A stretch of DNA of 64,000 nucleotides. Source: Clostridia bacterium. GTDB taxonomy: Bacteria; Acidobacteriota; Terriglobia; Terriglobales; Acidobacteriaceae. The notes beneath the pieces were generated by a model. It had not been told where the DNA came from. It saw only the letters and a program-made list of their open reading frames with translations, and ran no database searches. The DNA lies in contig DATMYA010000048.1 of NCBI GenBank assembly GCA_035561135.1, forward strand, positions 62,001-126,000. Reading direction: 5' to 3'. Position 1 is the stretch's first letter; the number at the start of each line of letters is the position of its first letter. Below are positions 35,675-45,620 of this stretch, piece after piece. A program made the position numbers and the translations under genes.

Positions 35675-38600
35675 TTGCGCCTCATCGCCCAGATGAGCGC
35701 GCCACCCGCAATCACCGCCAGTCCGGCCGCAGCCCGCAACGTAACCCGCAAGATGGACAGCTTCCGCTCTCGCTCCTGGACGGCGACGATCTCCTGCTCT
35801 GGGAATTGCTTCGGAACAGATTGCTCGCCGTGTAATGCCATCTGCATGACCTCCGCCAGGTGTAGCGCGTGCCGGTCGGAGGTTTGCGCAATCTGTTCGC
35901 GGCAACTGAAACCATCGGCCACGATGATGGTCTCCGGCGTGGCGCGTTCGAGCAGCGGCTTCAGCTCGATCTCTGCAATCTTCATCGAAACGTCGTACTT
36001 GTCTTTCTCGAAGCCGAACGAGCCTGCCAGACCGCAGCAACCATTATTGGGTATTTCACAATCCAGCCCGGCTCTCTTCAGCGCGGCCTCTTCTGTATCC
36101 ATGCGGAACAGGGCCTTGTGATGACAGTGACCCTGCACGATGGCCTTCCGATGTAACGGCGGCGGTGCGAAGTCTTTCGCGTGCTGCTCCAGGAAGTCGC
36201 TGAAGATATATGTCTGGTCGTGCAGCCGCTTCGCGTGCTCGTCGTTGGGAAACAGGTTCGGCATCTCATCGCGGAAGACCGCCACGCAACTCGGCTCAAG
36301 TCCGACGACGGGAATGCCGGAATCGATTGCGTCGCCCAGGACGTCGAGCGTTCGGCGGATCAAGCGCTTCGCGCGATCGAGCATTCCAAAATCGTAGAGC
36401 GGCCGTCCGCAACAGAGTCGCTCCTGCGGCACAACGACCTGGAACCCGGCAGCCTCAAGCACTTCGACAGCTGCCCTCGATGTGTGCGGCAGGAAGTAGT
36501 TGTTGAAGGTATCCGGCCACAGGAGAACTTTTGGGCGACTGCCGTTTCGCACTGGACGTTCACGAAACCACTTCTTAAACGTGACCGGAGCGAAGGCGGG
36601 GATTTGACGCTGCTGCGGCATTCCAGCAGCAAACTTTGCAATCGCACTCAGGCCAGGCGTTTGCGTCACGAGGTTTGCGATCCCCGCAAAGTTCGAGGCA
36701 AGCGCGGCCCAAATATCCACGTTCCCGAAAGCATAAGCGTGGCGCGGACGGATGCGGCCCTCGTAGTAGTGCGCGAGAAACTCAGCCTTGTAGGTCGCCA
36801 TATCCACGTTGACCGGACAATCGCCTTTACAGCCCTTGCAGGCAAGGCACAGGTCGAGCGATTCACGCACGCTTTCATCGCGCCAGCCATCATGGAGCAC
36901 ATCGCCCTTCACCATTTCGAAGAGGAGGTGCGCGCGACCACGCGTCGTATGCATCTCTTCCAGCGTCGCGCGATAACTCGGGCACATGGTCTTGCCCTCA
37001 TGCCGACGGCACTCGCCGACTCCTACGCATCGCAGAGCCGCGTTCGCGAAACTCCCATGATCCTCGGGATAGTGGAAGTGAGTCTTTGGCTCCCATGGGC
37101 GATAATGCTCGCCCAGCCGGAGATTGTCGTCGAGACGATATGCGCTCACCACCTTCCCTGGATTCATCTTCCATTCCGGATCCCATATGGATTTGAACTC
37201 GCGAAATGCTTCGATGAGTTCCGGCCCAAACATCTTGGGCAACAGTTCGGCGCGCGACTGCCCGTCCCCGTGTTCGCCACTGAGCGAGCCTCCGTAGCTG
37301 ATCACAACGTCGGCGGCCTCCTCGACAAATGATCGGTAGTTCGCGATGCCGTCCGCGCTGCTCAGGACGAAGTCGATGCGCGTGTGAATGCAGCCCTGGC
37401 CGAAGTGTCCGTAGAGTGCGCATCCATAGCCATGCTTCTCAAGCAACTTGCGGAAGTCGCGCAGGTAAGCACCGACCTTATCGGGCGGAACCGCCGAGTC
37501 CTCCCATCCTTCCCATGTGACCGGTTCTCCGGGGACGAACGCCGTCGCACCAAGGCCCGACTCGCGTATCTCCCAGATCATCTGCTCCTTTGTCCTGTCG
37601 TCGTAAAGTTGCATCTTCGGCGCATTCGGGCTGCCGCGCAGGGCATCGATCATGCGTCTGCCCTTGTCGTCCGATTCATCCCTGGTGTCCCCGCCGAACT
37701 CAACCAGCAACCATCCGTTTCCCTCCGGCAGCAGGTCGAGGTCGCGAATGTGCATGTTCTTCTTCTTGATGTAGCTCACCAGGTGGTCGTCGATACCCTC
37801 GCAACCGATTGGCCCGAAGCTCATCACCTCGGGAATGTGATCTCCGGCCGAGTAAACGTCCGGATAGCCGAGCACAACCAGCGTGCGCACGGCTGGGTTC
37901 TTGACCAGGCGCAGCTTGGCTTCATTCACAATGACGCAGGTGCATTCCGACCCGACGAGAGCGCGCGCGACGTTGAAGCCGTTCTCCGGAAGAAGTTCGT
38001 CGAGGTTGTAGCCGGAAACACGTCGCGGAATCTTCGGATAGCGGTCGCGCACGAGTTGCGCGTAGCGGTCGCGCAGCGCCTTGAGGCGTCGGTAAATGTC
38101 TCCGCGACGGCCAGCTTCGCGAATGACCTTCTCGAGTTCGTCGTCCGACGTGCGCCCCACGCGCATTCGGTGGCCGTCGTAGGTAACGATGTCGAGGTCT
38201 TCGACGTTGTCAGACGTGCGCCCGGCCATCACCGAGTGCACTCCGCAGGAGTTGTTGCCGATCATGCCGCCGAGTGTGCAATGGTTGTGCGTCGCAGGAT
38301 CGGGGCCAAATGTCAGCCCGTGGAGGGTGGCTTGCTTGCGAAGGTCGTCGAGCACAACGCCGGGCTGCACGCGCGCATAGGAGCCGGCTGCGTTGATCTC
38401 AAGCACGCGGTTCATGTACTTACTAAAGTCCATTACGACTGCCACGTTGCAGCACTGCCCCGCCAGACTGGTTCCTCCGCCTCGCGCCAGCACGGGCGCA
38501 CCCACTTTCCGGCAGGCTTCCAAAGTCGCGAGCACATCGTCTGTGCTGCGCGGCACGACCACACCGATTGGCACCTGCCGATAGTTCGAGCCATCCGTCG

Positions 38601-38760
38601 CATAGAGCGCGCGGCTGCCATCGTCGAAACGAACTTCTCCCTCAACGCGGCTTAGTAACATCTGCGCGAGTTCGCCTGCCACGCCGCTCCATCGCGTGGG
38701 TGGTGGCGTGGGGGAAAGGTTAAGGTTGTTCTTGGCGATGGAAACCAGATCTGAGGACAT
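35671..38760 (-). CDS. YdiJ-like FAD/Fe-S dehydrogenase (D-2-hydroxyacid/D-2-hydroxyglutarate dehydrogenase type)
   Basis: 1029 aa, close to E. coli YdiJ (1018 aa). FAD_binding_4 domain (about 40-280; VVPRSTDDVLATLEACRKVG, ARGGGTSLAGQC), FAD oxidase C-terminal domain (about 280-560; YGHFGQGCIHTRIDF, SLSGEHGDGQSR), a two-cluster ferredoxin segment (CVGVGECRRHEGKTMC; CLACKGCKGDCP), and two CCG domains (CCGRPLYDFG; CCGLAGSFGFEKDKYD). The C-terminus ends in an added hydrophobic helix (AAGLAVIAGGALIWAMRRK), which would anchor it in the membrane. It likely oxidises a 2-hydroxyacid and passes electrons to quinone. AAGGAG precedes the start. Confidence 0.9.
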   Translation of the reverse strand: MSSDLVSIAKNNLNLSPTPPPTRWSGVAGELAQMLLSRVEGEVRFDDGSRALYATDGSNYRQVPIGVVVPRSTDDVLATLEACRKVGAPVLARGGGTSLAGQCCNVAVVMDFSKYMNRVLEINAAGSYARVQPGVVLDDLRKQATLHGLTFGPDPATHNHCTLGGMIGNNSCGVHSVMAGRTSDNVEDLDIVTYDGHRMRVGRTSDDELEKVIREAGRRGDIYRRLKALRDRYAQLVRDRYPKIPRRVSGYNLDELLPENGFNVARALVGSECTCVIVNEAKLRLVKNPAVRTLVVLGYPDVYSAGDHIPEVMSFGPIGCEGIDDHLVSYIKKKNMHIRDLDLLPEGNGWLLVEFGGDTRDESDDKGRRMIDALRGSPNAPKMQLYDDRTKEQMIWEIRESGLGATAFVPGEPVTWEGWEDSAVPPDKVGAYLRDFRKLLEKHGYGCALYGHFGQGCIHTRIDFVLSSADGIANYRSFVEEAADVVISYGGSLSGEHGDGQSRAELLPKMFGPELIEAFREFKSIWDPEWKMNPGKVVSAYRLDDNLRLGEHYRPWEPKTHFHYPEDHGSFANAALRCVGVGECRRHEGKTMCPSYRATLEEMHTTRGRAHLLFEMVKGDVLHDGWRDESVRESLDLCLACKGCKGDCPVNVDMATYKAEFLAHYYEGRIRPRHAYAFGNVDIWAALASNFAGIANLVTQTPGLSAIAKFAAGMPQQRQIPAFAPVTFKKWFRERPVRNGSRPKVLLWPDTFNNYFLPHTSRAAVEVLEAAGFQVVVPQERLCCGRPLYDFGMLDRAKRLIRRTLDVLGDAIDSGIPVVGLEPSCVAVFRDEMPNLFPNDEHAKRLHDQTYIFSDFLEQHAKDFAPPPLHRKAIVQGHCHHKALFRMDTEEAALKRAGLDCEIPNNGCCGLAGSFGFEKDKYDVSMKIAEIELKPLLERATPETIIVADGFSCREQIAQTSDRHALHLAEVMQMALHGEQSVPKQFPEQEIVAVQERERKLSILRVTLRAAAGLAVIAGGALIWAMRRK

Positions 38761-38801
38761 TCGCTCTCCTTCTAAATCGGCATAGAGTCGTGAGAAGAGT
38801 G

Positions 38802-39920
38802 TCAGGCAGCGTAGCGCTCGGCATCGGCGCGCTTGAGTTCCAGGCCAAGCCCAATGCGTGACATGTCCGGCGCAAGCTCTCCTTTCACGAGCCGTGGAGT
38901 GCCGTCGAACAACATCTGCTCAATCCGGACGTGATCGTGAAAATATTCGAGATGCCGCACTGGCGTGAGCGCGCAGCCGAGATGCGTGTGCAGAGCAGGC
39001 GCTGTGTGCGCCGAAAGAGCAAGGCCGTGAGCTACGCACAAGGCGGAGGCTTGAAGGAAGCCCGTAATGCCACCGCACCGCGTCGCATCCGCCTGGAGAA
39101 CGTCCACGGCTCCGGCATCCAGCATGCGGCGGAAATAGTAAGCGTCGTAGCCGTATTCGCCAGCTGCGATGTCCATAGCTGCCGGCGCGCGGTCGCGAAT
39201 CAGCCGCAATCCTTCAAGATCATCCGATGAAACGGGTTCTTCGAACCAGCGCACATCGAAGGCAGCGAAGCGTTCCGCCTGAGCAATCGCCTGCTTGCGC
39301 GAGTAGGCCCCATTGGCGTCCACGAACAATTCGATGTCTGGCCCAATGGCGGCCCGCGCACTCCTGACGCGATTTCCATCGGCGACAGCATCGCGCCCAA
39401 TCTTCATCTTCACCATCCGTATGCCCTGCTGGGCCCAGCCATCGAGTTGCGTTTGCAACTGCTGGTCGGAATACGAGGTGAATCCGCCGCTGCCATAAAT
39501 CGGTACGGAGGAGCGCACAGCCCCGCAAATCAAAGTGACTAACGGGACTCCGAGCAGGCGCGCCTTGAGATCCCACAGCGCGGAATCTACGCACGAGATG
39601 GCCATGCTGCTGATGCCAGGACGTCCCAGGTTCCTGATGCGGCGCACCATGGCCCACCAGGCCGCTTCTGTAGACATCGCATCCATCCCCTCAACTACAG
39701 GCGCGAGTGTCGTTCCGATCAGTTTGGCCGTCGCAAGGTCGGCATACCCATAGCCGAGAGAGGTCTCGCCCCCGGCTTTCGCACGTATCACCACAAGGGT
39801 CGTGCGATCCCACTCGAGCGTGCCATCCGATTCTGGAAGATCAGTAGGGATGGTGAATGCGTCCACCTCGATCTGCTCGATTGCAACTTTGTTTCCGCGG
39901 CTTGTGAGGACGTTAGCCAT
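38802..39920 (-). CDS. Enolase-superfamily enzyme (mandelate racemase/muconate lactonizing type)
   Basis: 372 aa. Capping domain (1-130) and TIM barrel. KxK motif at Lys171/Lys173 (VKMKIGRD), metal ligands Asp201 (FVDANGAYS), Glu227 (WFEEP) and Glu255 (AAGEYGY), and a likely Asp278/His305 dyad (VLQADATRCGG; SAHTAP). This is the mandelate-racemase-like set, so it may epimerise or dehydrate an acid sugar or 2-hydroxyacid. Ends 41 bp before the YdiJ-like gene, suggesting an operon in which its product feeds the dehydrogenase (inference). Confidence 0.88.
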   Translation of the reverse strand: MANVLTSRGNKVAIEQIEVDAFTIPTDLPESDGTLEWDRTTLVVIRAKAGGETSLGYGYADLATAKLIGTTLAPVVEGMDAMSTEAAWWAMVRRIRNLGRPGISSMAISCVDSALWDLKARLLGVPLVTLICGAVRSSVPIYGSGGFTSYSDQQLQTQLDGWAQQGIRMVKMKIGRDAVADGNRVRSARAAIGPDIELFVDANGAYSRKQAIAQAERFAAFDVRWFEEPVSSDDLEGLRLIRDRAPAAMDIAAGEYGYDAYYFRRMLDAGAVDVLQADATRCGGITGFLQASALCVAHGLALSAHTAPALHTHLGCALTPVRHLEYFHDHVRIEQMLFDGTPRLVKGELAPDMSRIGLGLELKRADAERYAA

Positions 39921-40328
39921 CGTTGAATGAGTTCTTCATCTATCTAGATGGTACGGTCTGATGCGCAGTTGGCAGCGGAATGGCGGAGCGATGCTGGCGG
40001 CTCATCAATTGCCGGAGCTACTTAGTCGCTTAGTCGCTGAGCTACAGCAAAAATGCGTCCTCCTGAGCGAGGGCGTTAGCCCGAGTCGAAGGATCCATTT
40101 TGCCAGCTTCGTGCTGATCATAGGGTCCTTCATAGGGTCCTTCGATTGCGCGACTGCGCTCAGGAAGACAATGAAGGCAGAAGAACTGAATTGATATCGC
40201 AGTTGATGTAGAAGCGATTGTGGGCAGCGGAGTTCGATAAAGACTGCCGGAAGAAGATTCAGCGCGACAATTAGGGCGGCAGAAGAAGGAAGCCCTAAGG
40301 CTCCCCGATTGGCGACCGCCGGCGTTCG
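39921..40328. other. Intergenic region with a palindromic repeat
   Basis: 408 bp between the end of the oxidase operon and the start of the enolase-superfamily gene. It contains one repeat copy (40057-40169) and otherwise no supportable gene. Promoter elements for the minus-strand gene at 39920 should lie near 39930-40050 but were not resolved. Confidence 0.5.
40057..40169. repeat. Interspersed palindromic repeat, copy 3
   Basis: Inverted arms GTCCTCCTGAGCG (40057-40069) and CGCTCAGGAAGAC (40157-40169) differ at one position. The inner part has GTCGAAGGATCC, CATTTTGCCAGC, GTGCTGAT and GGGTCCTTCGA; GGGTCCTT is duplicated at 40123 and 40135. Shares its centre with copy 1 and its arms with copy 4. 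Confidence 0.8.
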
Positions 40329-40625
40329 TTACTGGCCGTAAGTCCCCCACGCGCGACTGAGATAGTCCGTCATACTCAGCGCTAGGAGAATGCCGAGCCA
40401 GAAGATGCCCGCAATGATTACGGCCATCGTTATTTTCGGCGAGTAGCGTACTTCCATGAAGAACAACACGACCAGCAAGGCTTTGATGGTCGCTATGGTT
40501 AACGCGATGACGGCGCTAAAAGGGCCGAGATTGATGAGCGAAACGGCCACCGTGATGCCAGTGAGGATGAGCAGTGTGACGAACACGCCCATAAACGTTT
40601 TGACAGTTGCAACAGGCTCAGACAT
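40329..40625 (-). CDS. ctaF: Cytochrome c oxidase subunit IV (caa3 type)
   Basis: 98 aa with three hydrophobic helices (FVTLLILTGITVAVSLI, FSAVIALTIATIKALLVVLFFMEVRY, MAVIIAGIFWLGILLALSM). The motif IKALLVVLFFMEVRYS is typical of prokaryotic oxidase subunit IV. Last gene of the operon, 9 bp after subunit III. Confidence 0.88.
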   Translation of the reverse strand: MSEPVATVKTFMGVFVTLLILTGITVAVSLINLGPFSAVIALTIATIKALLVVLFFMEVRYSPKITMAVIIAGIFWLGILLALSMTDYLSRAWGTYGQ

Positions 40626-40634
40626 TCGTTTCCC

Positions 40635-41297
40635 TCAATGCTTGTGGCTGATCAAGTAGAGCAGCGGGAACAGGTAGATCCAGACCACGTCAACAAAGTG
40701 CCAGTACAGGCCGGTGATCTCCACCGGAGTGTGGAACTCGGACGAGTAGTGCCCTTTCCACGCGAAGTATGCGATTGTTCCCACGACGCAGATGCCGATG
40801 ATCATGTGCAGCGCGTGCAGGCCGGTCATGGCGAAATACAGGGAGAAGAACAGTTGCGTATGCCGTGGGTCAGGGCCGTCGAAATGGAAATTCGGCCCAG
40901 GAAACTCACCGGCAATCCAGTGCTCGTGGTACTCCACGGCCTTGATGCCAAGGAACACCAATCCAAGCATGATCGTGAGGAGCAGGAACAGAACAGTCGC
41001 GCGCCGCCGGTTGGTTTTCGCCGCGTGTACGCCGAGCACCATCGTTACGGAACTGCAGATGAGCACAGCCGTGTTCAGCGCGCCAAGCGTGATGTTCATC
41101 TTCTGGCTGCCCGCGACGAACGCGTCGAAGTACGACACGCGATAAACCAGGTATGCGCAGAACATGCCGCCGAAGAACATGATTTCGGTGACAAGGAACA
41201 GCCACATGCCAAACGCGGCAGTCTCACGCTGCTGTTCCATGTCAGCGAAGTGATGCTGAAGTTGATGCTGATTCGTGGCTGGATGGCTAGCCGGCAA
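40635..41297 (-). CDS. ctaE: Cytochrome c oxidase subunit III
   Basis: 220 aa with five helices, the short form of subunit III used in caa3 oxidases. [24 protein letters not shown] and [14 protein letters not shown]-like [15 protein letters not shown] are signatures; [17 protein letters not shown] ends the protein. The start overlaps the subunit I stop by 11 bp. Confidence 0.95.
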   Translation of the reverse strand: MPASHPATNQHQLQHHFADMEQQRETAAFGMWLFLVTEIMFFGGMFCAYLVYRVSYFDAFVAGSQKMNITLGALNTAVLICSSVTMVLGVHAAKTNRRRATVLFLLLTIMLGLVFLGIKAVEYHEHWIAGEFPGPNFHFDGPDPRHTQLFFSLYFAMTGLHALHMIIGICVVGTIAYFAWKGHYSSEFHTPVEITGLYWHFVDVVWIYLFPLLYLISHKH

Positions 41298-42921
41298 CCT
41301 CCACCCCCTTCTCCTCAGAGATCTCGTCGTAGTTGTAGGCTTCCCAGGTCACAATGGGCGTTTCTTCAAAGTTGTAGGTTGGCGGTGGAGAAGACGTGCG
41401 CCACTCGAGTCCCGCTGCATTCCACGGATTCGGACCTGCGATCTTCCCGTAACGCAATGACCATACAAAATAGATCATCGGCAACACGTAGCCGACCGCC
41501 AGGATCGAAGCGCCTGCCGTCGACAAGACGTTCAACACCTGGAACTCTTCGGGATATGCGGCATAGCGGCGAGGCATGCCCAGGTAGCCAAGTAAGAACT
41601 GCGGGAAGAATGTGACGTTGAAGCCGACGAAGATCAGCAGCGCTGACAATTTGGCCCAGCCTTCCGGATACAAACGGCCGGATATCTTCGGCCACCAGAA
41701 GTGCAGTCCGCCCAGGTAGCCCATGACCGCACCGCCCACCATGATGTAGTGGAAATGCGCCACGACGAAGTAAGTATCGTGTACGTGAACGTCGATGCCG
41801 ATCGACGCCAGGAACAATCCAGTCAGGCCGCCGATCGTAAATAGCCCGATGAACCCGAATGCGTACAGCATCGGAGTATCGAAGTGCACGGAACCCTTGT
41901 AGAGCGTTGCTGTCCAGTTGAACACCTTCACCGCGGACGGGATCGCCACCAGGAAGCTGAGCAGCGAGAAGATCATCGCCGCGTACACCGAAATTCCGGC
42001 AACGAACATGTGGTGCGCCCAAACCAGGAAACCGAACACCGCAATGGCTACGCTGGCGAGCGCGACGAAGTTGTATCCAAAGATGCGCTTGCGCGAGTAG
42101 CAGGCCACAATTTCGCTGATCACCGCCATGCTTGGCAGAATCATGATGTACACGGCAGGATGCGAGTAGAACCAGAACAGGTGCTGGAACAGTAGCGGGT
42201 CGCCACCGAGTTGCGAGTTGAAGATGCCGATGTGGAACAAGCGCTCCAGCGCGACCAGCAACAGGGTGATGGCGATGACAGGCGTGCCCAGAACCATGAT
42301 GACGCTGGTGGCATAATGCGACCAGATGAACAGCGGCAGACGTCCCCAGGTCATGCCCGGCGCGCGCATGCGGTGAACGGTCACCATGATATTCAGTCCG
42401 GTAAAGATCGACGAGAATCCCGTGATGAACACTCCGATCGCCACCGTCACCACGTTAGTATTCGAGTACGTGGTACTGAAAGGCGTATAGAAGGTCCAAC
42501 CCGTATCCACACCGCCGGTGACCATACCGTAGAGCGCCACCACGCCGCCCAGCATGAATAGGTACCAGCTCGCTAGATTTATCTTGGGAAATGCGAGGTC
42601 CTTCGCGCCCACCATCAGCGGCACCAGGAAATTACCGAGGACCGCCGGAATGGATGGGATCAGGAAGAGGAACACCATGATGATGCCATGCATGGTGAAT
42701 ACTTTGTTGTAGTTGTCCGACTGCATCAGGTCGCTTGCAGGCGTCAGCAACTCCAGGCGGATCAGCATCGCGAAGAAGCCGCCGAGGAAGAAGAACAGCG
42801 TGATAGACATCAGGTAGAGCAAGCCGATGCGCTTGTGGTCCGTCGTCAGCAGCCAGGACTTGATACCGTAATTGCTGTTCAGGTAATTCTGTTGCTCGAC
42901 TGGTTGTACCGTCGTTGCCAT
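41287..42921 (-). CDS. ctaD: Cytochrome c oxidase subunit I
   Basis: 544 aa with about twelve helices, the heme-copper catalytic subunit that reduces oxygen and pumps protons. [15 protein letters not shown] has the low-spin heme His; [23 protein letters not shown] contains the CuB His-Tyr pair; VWAHHMF has the His-His CuB ligands; [16 protein letters not shown] carries the heme a3/a ligands. HPAVY and the K-channel residues fit type A oxidases. Confidence 0.97.
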   Translation of the reverse strand: MATTVQPVEQQNYLNSNYGIKSWLLTTDHKRIGLLYLMSITLFFFLGGFFAMLIRLELLTPASDLMQSDNYNKVFTMHGIIMVFLFLIPSIPAVLGNFLVPLMVGAKDLAFPKINLASWYLFMLGGVVALYGMVTGGVDTGWTFYTPFSTTYSNTNVVTVAIGVFITGFSSIFTGLNIMVTVHRMRAPGMTWGRLPLFIWSHYATSVIMVLGTPVIAITLLLVALERLFHIGIFNSQLGGDPLLFQHLFWFYSHPAVYIMILPSMAVISEIVACYSRKRIFGYNFVALASVAIAVFGFLVWAHHMFVAGISVYAAMIFSLLSFLVAIPSAVKVFNWTATLYKGSVHFDTPMLYAFGFIGLFTIGGLTGLFLASIGIDVHVHDTYFVVAHFHYIMVGGAVMGYLGGLHFWWPKISGRLYPEGWAKLSALLIFVGFNVTFFPQFLLGYLGMPRRYAAYPEEFQVLNVLSTAGASILAVGYVLPMIYFVWSLRYGKIAGPNPWNAAGLEWRTSSPPPTYNFEETPIVTWEAYNYDEISEEKGVEVAG

Positions 42922-43006
42922 TGTTACGCCCTCAGGTTCTAGGCGACGCGCTCAAAGCGCGTCCGTTGCGTGCCTGGCAGAGATTGCTCTCTGCGCGCCA
43001 ATCGTT

Positions 43007-43990
43007 CTACTTCCCGGCCGGAACGGGTGCCGCCGGCTCGTTCTGTTTCTGCGTCCCTTGCTGGGTCTGCGAAAGCGACTTGATGTAAGCGACTAGGGAC
43101 ACGAGTCCCTCTTCCGAAACTTGTCCTTCAAAAGTCGGCATGATCGGCTTGAAGCCCGAAACGACTTTCGCGCCCGGATTCAGGATAGATTCGCGCACGT
43201 ACGTTTCATCTGCCACAACGGTTCGCCCGTCTTCCAGGATGACCGGTTTGCCGAACGCTCCTACCAGGTTCGGACCGCGCCCCTGCGTGTCGCTGCGATG
43301 GCAGGTGGCACAACCGAGTTCCTGGAACAGCTTCTGCCCGGTTGCGGAGAGCGACCCTTCGGTTCCTCCGCCGCCCAGCCATGCTTCGTAGGCCGAGGGT
43401 TCCATGACGACGATCCGGCCAATCATCCCCGAGTGCTGCGTGCCGCAATACTCTGCACAGAACAGGTGATAGGTGCCGGGAGTCGTTGCCCGGAACCAGG
43501 TTGACGTGTAGCGACTCGGCAACACATCAGCCTTAACGCGGAACGCCGGCACGAAGAAACTATGAATTACGTCCTGCGAGGTCATAATCATCTTCACGTC
43601 GCGCCCGACGGGGATGTGCAGTTCGTTAATCTCGCGCTGACCTTCCACATGCTGAAACTTCCACATCCACTGCTTGCCGATGGCATAAATCTCCATGGCG
43701 CCGCGCGGTGGACGCGCTTGGTAGAAGAAGACGGCCGATCCCCAGACGAACATGACCATGGCGATACTGAGCGGTATCAGCGTCCATGTCAGCTCAAGCG
43801 CAAGAGAGCCTTCGATCTGTTTTGCCTTCAATTGCCGCTGCTTGCGGTAGCGAATCGAAAACACCAGGATCAGTACGGCTATAAGCGTCGTGAAAAACAA
43901 CGCCACCGCAATCAGAAAAAAATAGAGTGCATCGACCCGGCCGGCCAGAGTAGAAGCGCGCTCGGGAAATAGTGGAAGGTTCGGCCACAT
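43007..43990 (-). CDS. ctaC: Cytochrome c oxidase subunit II with fused cytochrome c domain
   Basis: 327 aa. Two N-terminal helices (20-45 and 70-90), a cupredoxin domain with the CuA site (CAEYCGTQHSGM), and a C-terminal cytochrome c domain (heme motif CATCHRSD, axial Met in KPIMPTFEGQ). The fusion defines a caa3-type oxidase. The tail is Gln/Pro-rich. Lies 7 bp from the SCO gene stop. Confidence 0.96.
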   Translation of the reverse strand: MWPNLPLFPERASTLAGRVDALYFFLIAVALFFTTLIAVLILVFSIRYRKQRQLKAKQIEGSLALELTWTLIPLSIAMVMFVWGSAVFFYQARPPRGAMEIYAIGKQWMWKFQHVEGQREINELHIPVGRDVKMIMTSQDVIHSFFVPAFRVKADVLPSRYTSTWFRATTPGTYHLFCAEYCGTQHSGMIGRIVVMEPSAYEAWLGGGGTEGSLSATGQKLFQELGCATCHRSDTQGRGPNLVGAFGKPVILEDGRTVVADETYVRESILNPGAKVVSGFKPIMPTFEGQVSEEGLVSLVAYIKSLSQTQQGTQKQNEPAAPVPAGK

Positions 43991-43996
43991 AGATAT

Positions 43997-44869
43997 CTAA
44001 GCCCGTCCTATTCCGTGCCGTTTGTCGTGTCCTTCACGACGAAACATCAGCACGAGGAAACTGCCGAGTATGAGAACGGTGGCTCCGCCAGCAGCGCGCA
44101 TGATGTTCGTGATGACAGCGCCATAGGCTCCGGTTCTCGGGTCGTAGTGATAGCAGTAGAGCAATACCCTGTCGGCGATCGTGCCGATCTTGTTCTTTGA
44201 AGCTTCGACCATCCCCAGGCGCAAGTCCTTCGCTGAATACTCGACGCCGTAGTAGTACTGGGCAACGCGGCCCTGTGGCGTCAGCAGGACGATCCCTGCC
44301 GCGTGCGCGAACTGCTTCGTCTTCGGGTCGTACTGGTACTCCCAGCCCACGGCGTCGGCAAGTGCTTTTATGTCCGGTTCGTTCCCGGTAAGGAAGTGCC
44401 AGCCTTTCTCCGCGCCTGGACGATCAAGCCTTTCCATGTACGACTGCTTCTTGGCGAGTGCCAGATCAGGTGTCTCGCGCGGGTCGATGCTGACAGTCAC
44501 CACCTCGTATTCATTGCCGGGTGTGAACTTCAGGACTTTCATAGCGGCAGTTGCGCCGTTCAGAACTTCGCCGCAGAGCATCGGGCACTCGTAGTACACC
44601 AGCGTCAGCAACACCGGCTTGCCGGCATGGAAGTAGTCGCCCAGCTTTACCGCTCGGCCCTGCTCGTCTTTGAACTGCAAGTTCAGTGGAACTTGGGCAT
44701 CGAGTTTCTGCTCGATCGTGACGTGTTCCAGCCCCGGCGGAGACACTCGCTTCGTGTCCGGCGGTTGCATGAACTGCGCCAAAGAGGCGACGCTGCCAGC
44801 CGCCAGCATCACGGCTAATACAGCCCATTTCGAGAATAATGATCGCAACCCGCTCACAACGTATTCCAT
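43997..44869 (-). CDS. SCO1/SenC-family copper chaperone
   Basis: 290 aa from the ATG at 44869; an upstream start at 44941 would overlap the previous gene. Signal-like helix near residues 10-35, thioredoxin fold with the copper-binding CPMLC, and the conserved His in TKQFAHAAGIVLL. It also has a C-terminal helix (GATVLILGSFLVLMFRR), giving an unusual two-end membrane anchoring. It delivers copper to the CuA site of subunit II, encoded next. Confidence 0.9.
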   Translation of the reverse strand: MEYVVSGLRSLFSKWAVLAVMLAAGSVASLAQFMQPPDTKRVSPPGLEHVTIEQKLDAQVPLNLQFKDEQGRAVKLGDYFHAGKPVLLTLVYYECPMLCGEVLNGATAAMKVLKFTPGNEYEVVTVSIDPRETPDLALAKKQSYMERLDRPGAEKGWHFLTGNEPDIKALADAVGWEYQYDPKTKQFAHAAGIVLLTPQGRVAQYYYGVEYSAKDLRLGMVEASKNKIGTIADRVLLYCYHYDPRTGAYGAVITNIMRAAGGATVLILGSFLVLMFRREGHDKRHGIGRA

Positions 44870-44903
44870 TTCTGTCGCCGTACTATCGGCGGCTATCAGC
44901 CAA

Positions 44904-45620
44904 CTACCGCGGAGAACCGGCTTTCTGACTCTCGCCCGCACCGCGGCTCGGGTTCTTCGGTTCGTTCGGATTAACTCCAGGAATCGGCCGCTCGCGCTCG
45001 CGTCCGGAGACGTTCTTCGTGTCGCCCTGCGGAGCGCCCGGCGCGGAGCTCGCGTCGGACTGCCGCCTGCTGTCGCTGAGAGCGATGTTGCCGCTCTCCG
45101 TCTGATCCATCGGCGGCTGACTGCTTGCCACGCCCTGCGTCTCCATCAATGTCATCGGTGCGGGAACGTTGCGCGACGGCAATCCACGCTCCGACATCAA
45201 TTCCATGGCATGCGAGATCGGGATATGAACCGAACCCTGCTGATCCTGCCAGGGCTGCGCGTTCAATATCTGGTTCTCCTGCCAGTGGAATTTGTCCATG
45301 TCTGTTGTGTCGTCCACTTGTAGGCGCGGCTGCGGAAATTTGTCGAAGTTCGTGGCCGGCGTATTCTGCAGGATCGCCGCTTGCGGTAGCTTTTCGGGGC
45401 TCACCAGCGGATGCAACACAGGGTCTTGCTTTGCCGCTTCGTTCGTGAAAATCCTGTACATACCCCAAACCGCGAAATGAATCACGAGTCCCGTGATGAA
45501 CAGGAAAACGAAGAACAGGATGATTCCGCGCGCGCCAAGGTCCCGGCGTTCATACGCTACATCCCGGTTTTGCAGATGATCCTCGCCGTGAATATCGTGA
45601 TCGCGCTGATTAATGTCCAT
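44904..45620 (-). CDS. Membrane-anchored accessory protein of the ACIII/oxidase operon
   Basis: 238 aa. One helix (ARGIILFFVFLFITGLVIHFAVWGMY, about 29-55), then a soluble region with LQVDDTTDMDKF, QENQILNAQPW and the segment SVHIPISHAMELMSERGLP. The last 90 residues are low-complexity Pro/Ser/Gln/Gly. The HIPIxxAMxLxxERGLP motif recurs in small proteins encoded beside alternative complex III, so an assembly or ACIII-subunit role is likely. It overlaps actF by 11 bp. Confidence 0.7.
   Translation of the reverse strand: MDINQRDHDIHGEDHLQNRDVAYERRDLGARGIILFFVFLFITGLVIHFAVWGMYRIFTNEAAKQDPVLHPLVSPEKLPQAAILQNTPATNFDKFPQPRLQVDDTTDMDKFHWQENQILNAQPWQDQQGSVHIPISHAMELMSERGLPSRNVPAPMTLMETQGVASSQPPMDQTESGNIALSDSRRQSDASSAPGAPQGDTKNVSGRERERPIPGVNPNEPKNPSRGAGESQKAGSPR

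Noticed and set aside
36181-37332. Long plus-strand frame opposite the YdiJ-like gene
   Set aside because: Composition is that of an antisense shadow (Arg/His/Leu-rich, no motifs); the minus-strand protein has clear domains across the same span.
40638-41615. Plus-strand frame opposite the oxidase genes
   Set aside because: Shadow of subunits III and I; charged low-complexity sequence with no signature.
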